Shown here piece by piece: positions 7,660-11,319 of a stretch of 11,319 bases of DNA. The stretch is from Acidobacteriota bacterium (GTDB lineage: Bacteria; Acidobacteriota; Terriglobia; Terriglobales; Acidobacteriaceae): contig JAJXXG010000691.1 in NCBI GenBank assembly GCA_021781255.1, positions 1-11,319 of the forward strand, given 5' to 3'. The notes under the pieces were generated by a model. It was not told the origin of the DNA. It ran no database searches and saw only the letters and a program-made list of their open reading frames with translations. Position 1 is the stretch's first letter; each line of letters opens with the position of its first letter. The translations under genes were made by a program, and so were the position numbers.

Positions 7660-8061
7660 TTGAAGCTCCAGATCGGAATTGACGGCAAAACCTACGAGGT
7701 GGAAGTGGAAGTCATCGATGATGACGAAGTTCCTCATCATCATCCGTTTTACGGGATGTCGGATCCCTTGATTCCCTCGACAGTGCATTCGGCGCCTGCG
7801 TCCGCAGCCTCCGCGCAAGCCCCGGAATCCGGGAAAACCAACGACGAAGATAAGTTCTGCCGCAGTCCTATATCTGGCATCGTCAATAGAGTGAACGTAG
7901 TCCCTGGACAAACGATCGCTGAAAACGAACTGATCATGGTCATCGAGGCCATGAAGATGGAAACCAATGTTACCGCGCCCCGCTCCGGAATCGTGAAGAG
8001 CGTGCGTGTGGCGGCGGGGGATTCCGCCAAAATAAATCAGATCGTTGTAGAACTCGAATAG
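7660..8061 (+). CDS. Biotin carboxyl carrier protein, transcarboxylase 1.3S-like, TTG start
   Basis: This subunit carries the biotin that shuttles carboxyl between the 5S and 12S active sites. Its 133 residues match the usual size of 1.3S subunits (about 123). The N-terminus (M)KLQIGIDGKTYEVEVEV mirrors the start of the Propionibacterium 1.3S protein, then an acidic and histidine patch (DDDEVPHHHP, 20-29), an Ala/Ser/Pro-rich flexible linker (38-60), and the biotinyl domain (66-133). The biotinylated residue is Lys99 in EAMKMET. The domain also has the expected SPISGIVNRV, GQTIAENE and APRSGIVKSVRVAAGD segments. The frame is open further upstream, but that part overlaps the previous gene and is unlike the family, so the TTG is chosen. 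It is the last gene of the cluster; the aminopeptidase start is 141 bases away. Sampled G+C (about 48% in 7681-7740) is well below the 12S gene. Confidence 0.92.
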   Translation: MKLQIGIDGKTYEVEVEVIDDDEVPHHHPFYGMSDPLIPSTVHSAPASAASAQAPESGKTNDEDKFCRSPISGIVNRVNVVPGQTIAENELIMVIEAMKMETNVTAPRSGIVKSVRVAAGDSAKINQIVVELE

Positions 8062-8187
8062 ACAGGATTCTTATTGGCAGATGTTGGAGGCCCTGAGCCC
8101 ACCTGTTTCTGCCGGCTCTTGCGCTGATATGCCGTCTCTTGACCGGCCCAGTATTAAGCAAGTTCCGCGACGTAAAAAGCGATGAGT

Positions 8188-8193
8188 GGGGGT
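8188..8193 (+). promoter_or_regulatory. Ribosome-binding site deciding the aminopeptidase start
   Basis: GGGGGT lies 9 bases before the ATG at 8203. The upstream in-frame ATG at 8182 has no clear site and would place this purine run inside the gene, so 8203 is preferred. Confidence 0.4.
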
Positions 8194-8202
8194 AATTCAA
8201 AG

Positions 8203-9438
8203 ATGAAAGAACGCACGCATGAGGAAAAGCTTGACCTGTTTGCTCAGGTTGCAGTGAACGTTGGACTTGGTCTGAAGGCCGGGCAGGAACTGGTGATGAC
8301 GGCGTCGACCGACGCGATGCCGTTAGCGCGGCGCATTACGGAGCACGCGTACCGGGCGGGAGCGTCGCTGGTGACCACGCTTTTCAGCGACGATGAGGCA
8401 ACGCTGATGCGCTACCGGTTTGCTCCGAATGAAGGCTTCGACCATGCCGCAAAGTGGCTGTATGAAGGAATGGCGGCGGCATTCAAAAGCGGCGCGGCGC
8501 GATTGGCGATCGCAGGCGGAAACCCGGCACTGCTGTCGAATGAGGATCCCGACCGCGTGGGACGGGCGAATCGAGCGGTATCGCAGGCGTACCGGCCCGC
8601 GCTGGAGCTGATTACGCGCCACGCGATTAATTGGACGATTGTGGCCAGCGCTACTCCCGCCTGGGCTGCGGCGATGTTCCCCGGTGAGACGCCGGGCGAT
8701 GCTCTGGCCAAGCTCTGGGAGGTGATTTTTGCGACCGCGCGCATCAACATGGCCGATCCGGTGGGCGCATGGAAGACACACGACGCAGATTTGCAGCGTC
8801 GCGCGGCGTTTCTGAACGAAAAGCGTTACGCGGCTCTGCACTATCGCGGTCCGGGCACGGATTTCCGGCTCGGGCTTGCCGATGATCACCTGTGGCTGGG
8901 CGGAGGCACGACCGCGGGCAACGGCATTTACTGCATTCCCAACATGCCTACGGAAGAAGTGTTCACGACGCCGCACAAAAACCGCGCCGACGGCACCGTT
9001 ACGGCCACCAAGCCGCTTTCGCACCAGGGCACGATGATCGAGGGTATCCACGTGCGCTTTGAGCAGGGGCGCATTGTGGAGTTGAAGGCGACCAAAGGCG
9101 AGGAAGTGCTGAAAAAGCTGATTGAAACCGATGAGGGCGCGCGGCGGCTTGGTGAAGTGGCGCTGGTGCCGCAGTCGTCGCCCATTGCGGCCAGCGGTCA
9201 GGTGTTTTTTAACACGCTCTTCGACGAGAACGCAGCGTCGCATATCGCGCTGGGCCAGGCCTATTCCGGCTGTTTGCGCGATGGAGACAATCTGTCCCCT
9301 GAACAGCTTGCGGCCAGGGGCGCAAACGACAGCCTGATTCACGTGGACTGGATGATCGGATCGGACAAGCTGGATATCGACGGCGTGACGGCTACAGGCG
9401 CAATCGAGCTACTGATGCGGCAAGGCGAATGGGCGTAA
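8203..9438 (+). CDS. M29-family metallo-aminopeptidase (AmpS/AmpT-like)
   Basis: This cytoplasmic two-metal aminopeptidase removes N-terminal residues from peptides. At 411 residues from the preferred start it has the normal family length; the alternative ATG at 8182 would add seven. Family metal-binding positions are all visible: Glu251/Glu252 in NMPTEEVFTTPH, Glu318 in LGEVALVP, His347 in ENAASHIALGQAY, and His380 and Asp382 in HVDW. The nearby Tyr354 matches the conserved catalytic-site tyrosine. The N-terminal part (EEKLDLFAQVAVNVGLGLKAG) is also typical. It follows the biotin carrier on the same strand with a 141-base gap in which I see no convincing terminator, so read-through from the cluster is possible but a functional link is not evident. 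The rfbD gene points toward it, with 53 bases between the two stops. Confidence 0.92.
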   Translation: MKERTHEEKLDLFAQVAVNVGLGLKAGQELVMTASTDAMPLARRITEHAYRAGASLVTTLFSDDEATLMRYRFAPNEGFDHAAKWLYEGMAAAFKSGAARLAIAGGNPALLSNEDPDRVGRANRAVSQAYRPALELITRHAINWTIVASATPAWAAAMFPGETPGDALAKLWEVIFATARINMADPVGAWKTHDADLQRRAAFLNEKRYAALHYRGPGTDFRLGLADDHLWLGGGTTAGNGIYCIPNMPTEEVFTTPHKNRADGTVTATKPLSHQGTMIEGIHVRFEQGRIVELKATKGEEVLKKLIETDEGARRLGEVALVPQSSPIAASGQVFFNTLFDENAASHIALGQAYSGCLRDGDNLSPEQLAARGANDSLIHVDWMIGSDKLDIDGVTATGAIELLMRQGEWA

Positions 9439-9491
9439 GGGAAGGCCGAATCGAAGACTACTGGAGAAGAAGTCGGGACGATTCCTCCGTC

Positions 9492-10427
9492 TTACCGAGA
9501 ATTGCGCAACGCTTGTAGCGTTTCATCGAGCGCGGTTTGCCAGGAATCGAGTTGGACAGCAAATCTGGATTGCAGCTTCGCGTTGGAGAGGACAGAGTTA
9601 CGCGGGCGGGCAGCCGCGGTCGGATAGTCCTTGGTAGCGATGGGAATGATTTTGGGCGCTTTCACTTCCAGCAGCGTGGCGGCGCGGGCGAAGATGGCCT
9701 GAGCAAAACCGCACCATGAGACGGAGCCGCCGCAGGTCATCTGATAGAGTCCGGCCCAGTCCTGCGCGGCCCCGTAGCGGCCGGCAAGGATGCCGGTGAC
9801 GATGGCATGCGTGGCACGCGCGAGCTGCACGGAGGTTGTCGGTCCGCCAACCTGATCGTCGACGATGGAGATGCTGTCGCGCTCGCGGGCCAGGCGCAGC
9901 ATCGTAAGCAGAAAGTTGTTGCCGTGCGGGCCGTAGACCCAACTGGTGCGAAAAATAAGGTACTTGCCGCCGATGCTTGCGACGGCCTGCTCGCCGGCCA
10001 GCTTGCTGGCGCCGTAAACGTTCAGGGGATTGGGTGCGTCGGTTTCGACCCACGGCGTCGACTTGGCGCCGTCGAAAACGTAGTCGGTGGAGTAGTGGAC
10101 GAGCAGCGCGTTGCACTCGCGCGCCTCTTCGGCAAGAATGCGTGGCGCCTGCTCGTTGATGGCGAAGGCGAGATCGCGCTCCGATTCGGCGCGATCGACG
10201 GCAGTGTAGGCGGCGGCGTTGAGAATAATGTCGGGTGCGGCGCGGCGAACCAGAGCGCGGGTTTGATCGGCATCGGCTAGATCGACAGATTCGCGATCAA
10301 CGGCAACGATGGGGCCAATGCCGGCAAAGATGCGTTCCAGCTCGCGGCCGAGCTGGCCGGCGTTGCCTACGATGAGAATGCGGGGATTTCCCGGCTGATT
10401 TGCGGCCTGCGTCGACGTTTCGCTCAT
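9492..10427 (-). CDS. rfbD: dTDP-4-dehydrorhamnose reductase
   Basis: This enzyme does the last step of dTDP-L-rhamnose synthesis, reducing dTDP-4-dehydro-L-rhamnose with NADPH or NADH, to supply rhamnose for surface polysaccharide. The 311-residue product belongs to the extended short-chain dehydrogenase family. Visible marks are the nucleotide-binding loop GNAGQLG (21-27), ILNAAAYTAVDRAE (68-81), STDYVFDG (113-120), the catalytic Tyr138 and Lys142 in YGASK, and FRTSWVYGPHGNNF (159-172). About 14 residues before the fold core are extra. GGAG (plus-strand 10437-10440) lies 9 bases upstream of the ATG. The other rhamnose genes (rfbA, rfbB, rfbC) are not in the window, so the gene stands alone here. 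It is divergent from the cysteine desulfurase and converges on the aminopeptidase. Confidence 0.94.
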   Translation of the reverse strand: MSETSTQAANQPGNPRILIVGNAGQLGRELERIFAGIGPIVAVDRESVDLADADQTRALVRRAAPDIILNAAAYTAVDRAESERDLAFAINEQAPRILAEEARECNALLVHYSTDYVFDGAKSTPWVETDAPNPLNVYGASKLAGEQAVASIGGKYLIFRTSWVYGPHGNNFLLTMLRLARERDSISIVDDQVGGPTTSVQLARATHAIVTGILAGRYGAAQDWAGLYQMTCGGSVSWCGFAQAIFARAATLLEVKAPKIIPIATKDYPTAAARPRNSVLSNAKLQSRFAVQLDSWQTALDETLQALRNSR

Positions 10428-10466
10428 GCGGGCGAGCTCCGGATCACGTGGAAGTGCACTGCTCGC

Positions 10467-10472
10467 ATTCTA
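10467..10472 (-). promoter_or_regulatory. Candidate -10 box for rfbD
   Basis: On the minus strand this reads TAGAAT, five of six matches to the sigma-70 consensus, about 40 bases upstream of the rfbD ATG. No good -35 is seen at the normal distance. One arm of the inverted repeat adjoins it. Confidence 0.35.
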
Positions 10473-10522
10473 ATTGAGCGCGGCGTCGGAACGACGGGCT
10501 CCATTCGCGCAGCAGCTCAATT
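10472..10522. repeat. Spaced inverted repeat in the rfbD-desulfurase divergent promoter region
   Basis: AATTGAGC (10472-10479) and GCTCAATT (10515-10522) are perfect eight-base inverted arms 35 bases apart. Between them is a second small hairpin, CGTCG-GAA-CGACG (10484-10496). In each transcription direction GCTCAATT comes just before a -10-like box: TAGAAT leftward and TACAAT rightward. This suggests a shared regulator site on both promoters, inferred from geometry alone. Confidence 0.4.
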
Positions 10523-10527
10523 CCCCG

Positions 10528-10533
10528 TACAAT
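10528..10533 (+). promoter_or_regulatory. Candidate -10 box for the cysteine desulfurase gene
   Basis: TACAAT matches five of six positions of the sigma-70 -10 consensus. It lies 22 bases before the ATG, so the leader would be short but still include AGGAG (10541-10545). The -35 region (TTCGCG at 10504-10509) is poor, which would fit an activated promoter. Confidence 0.4.
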
Positions 10534-10554
10534 TTAATGTAGGAGTGCTTCCCC

Positions 10555-11319
10555 ATGCGCCGGGTCTATTGCGACGCCAATGCCACTACGCCTCTGCTGC
10601 CTGAGGTGCTGGAGGCGATGCGCCCGTACTGGATCGAGCAGTTCGGGAATGCCTCGTCAATTCATCGTGAAGGACAGCAGGCGCGGAAGGCAGTGGATCG
10701 GGCGCGCGAGACGCTGGCGCGCTTCTTCAACTGCCGCGAGGCAGAGGTGGTTTTCAACTCCGGCGGTACCGAGGGCGACAACACAGCGATCTTCGGCCTT
10801 GTGCGCGCGGGCGATCACTTCATTACTACGTCAATCGAGCACCCGGCGGTGCTGCAGGCTGCAGGACGCATGGCCGAGCGCGGTGCACAGGTGACGTATA
10901 TTGCGCCGCAGTCGAATGGACGCATCGATCCCGAGGCGATTCGCGCGGCCGTAACGCCGCAAACACGGCTGATCAGCGTGATGCTGGCGAACAACGAGAC
11001 GGGCGTGCTGCAGCCGGTGGAAGAGATCGGAAAGATTGCCGTCGAGGCTGGCGCGTTCTTCCATATCGATGCGGTACAGGGCGCAGGAAAGGTCCCGTTC
11101 GACGTGCAGCGGTTCGGGTGCCATCTTTGCTCCATCAGCGCGCACAAGATGCACGGGCCCAAGGGCGTAGGTGCCATGTATGTGCGCCGTGGCACACCGA
11201 TTGATTCGCTGATTGTGGGCGGAAGCCACGAGCGCAAGCAGCGCGCGGGCACTGAGAACGTGGCCGGAATTGCGGGACTGGGAAAGGCAGCGGAGCTGGC
11301 GATGGAAAGCCTGGAGAAT
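10555..11319 (+). CDS. Cysteine desulfurase, NifS/IscS-like, N-terminal part (runs off right edge)
   Basis: This PLP-dependent enzyme takes sulfur from L-cysteine to a cysteine persulfide for iron-sulfur cluster, thiouridine or other sulfur-transfer pathways. The first 255 codons are present of roughly 380-400 in the family; the part with the active-site cysteine loop lies beyond the window. Class V aminotransferase-fold marks are VYCDANATTPLLPEV (4-18), FGNASSIH (30-37), NSGGTEGDN (68-76), His96 in SIEHPAVL, NNETG (146-150), Asp172 and Gln175 in HIDAVQGAGK, and the PLP lysine Lys198 in SAHKMHGPKG. RAGTENVAGIAGLG (230-243) is closer to NifS-type than to the E. coli IscS pattern. AGGAG (10541-10545) precedes the ATG by 9 bases. 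Without its neighbours, a role in general iron-sulfur assembly cannot be separated from a tRNA or specialised role. Confidence 0.93.
   Translation, partial: MRRVYCDANATTPLLPEVLEAMRPYWIEQFGNASSIHREGQQARKAVDRARETLARFFNCREAEVVFNSGGTEGDNTAIFGLVRAGDHFITTSIEHPAVLQAAGRMAERGAQVTYIAPQSNGRIDPEAIRAAVTPQTRLISVMLANNETGVLQPVEEIGKIAVEAGAFFHIDAVQGAGKVPFDVQRFGCHLCSISAHKMHGPKGVGAMYVRRGTPIDSLIVGGSHERKQRAGTENVAGIAGLGKAAELAMESLEN

Noticed and set aside
8062..8202. Promoter or terminator between the biotin carrier and the aminopeptidase
   Set aside because: TTGACC at 8139 has no -10 partner at a normal distance, and the GGCAGA/TCTGCC pairing leaves a loop too large to be a terminator.
8323..9342. Minus-strand open frame of 339 codons across the aminopeptidase
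   Set aside because: Antisense shadow; the plus-strand gene has every M29 metal ligand.

Overview
The window looks like chromosomal DNA of a GC-rich, free-living bacterium. I infer a soil or sediment heterotroph, possibly an Acidobacteriota member, from the gene mix and style; no phylogenetic marker here proves this. It holds no RNA genes, insertion sequences, phage genes or CRISPR arrays. All nine complete or partial protein families are recognisable, plus one small protein of unknown function.

Left part (1-3631): the N-terminal 276 codons of an APC-family amino-acid/polyamine permease run leftward off the edge. A LacI-family regulator is divergent from it, followed by a CoA-acylating methylmalonate-semialdehyde dehydrogenase (mmsA/iolA type). 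This looks like a catabolic unit that yields propionyl-CoA or acetyl-CoA. A stretch of about 450 bases without a convincing gene (3632-4088) follows.

Centre (4089-8061): four closely spaced co-directional genes form a biotin-dependent transcarboxylase cluster resembling the Propionibacterium methylmalonyl-CoA carboxyltransferase. They are the 5S metal-dependent carboxyltransferase, the 12S acyl-CoA carboxyltransferase, a 125-residue coiled-coil protein of unknown function, and a 1.3S-like biotin carrier that begins at a TTG codon. There is no biotin carboxylase and no membrane decarboxylase beta subunit in the window, so carboxyl transfer between an acyl-CoA and pyruvate/oxaloacetate is the simplest reading. 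Propionyl-CoA made by the upstream dehydrogenase would be a natural product or substrate of this enzyme. The small protein between the 12S and biotin-carrier genes is the best candidate for an undescribed component.

Right part (8203-11319): an M29-family metallo-aminopeptidase is followed, tail to tail, by dTDP-4-dehydrorhamnose reductase (rfbD/rmlD) on the minus strand. A NifS/IscS-like cysteine desulfurase is divergent from rfbD and runs off the right edge. The 127-base rfbD-desulfurase gap contains an inverted repeat whose two arms each sit just upstream of a candidate -10 box, one for each direction.
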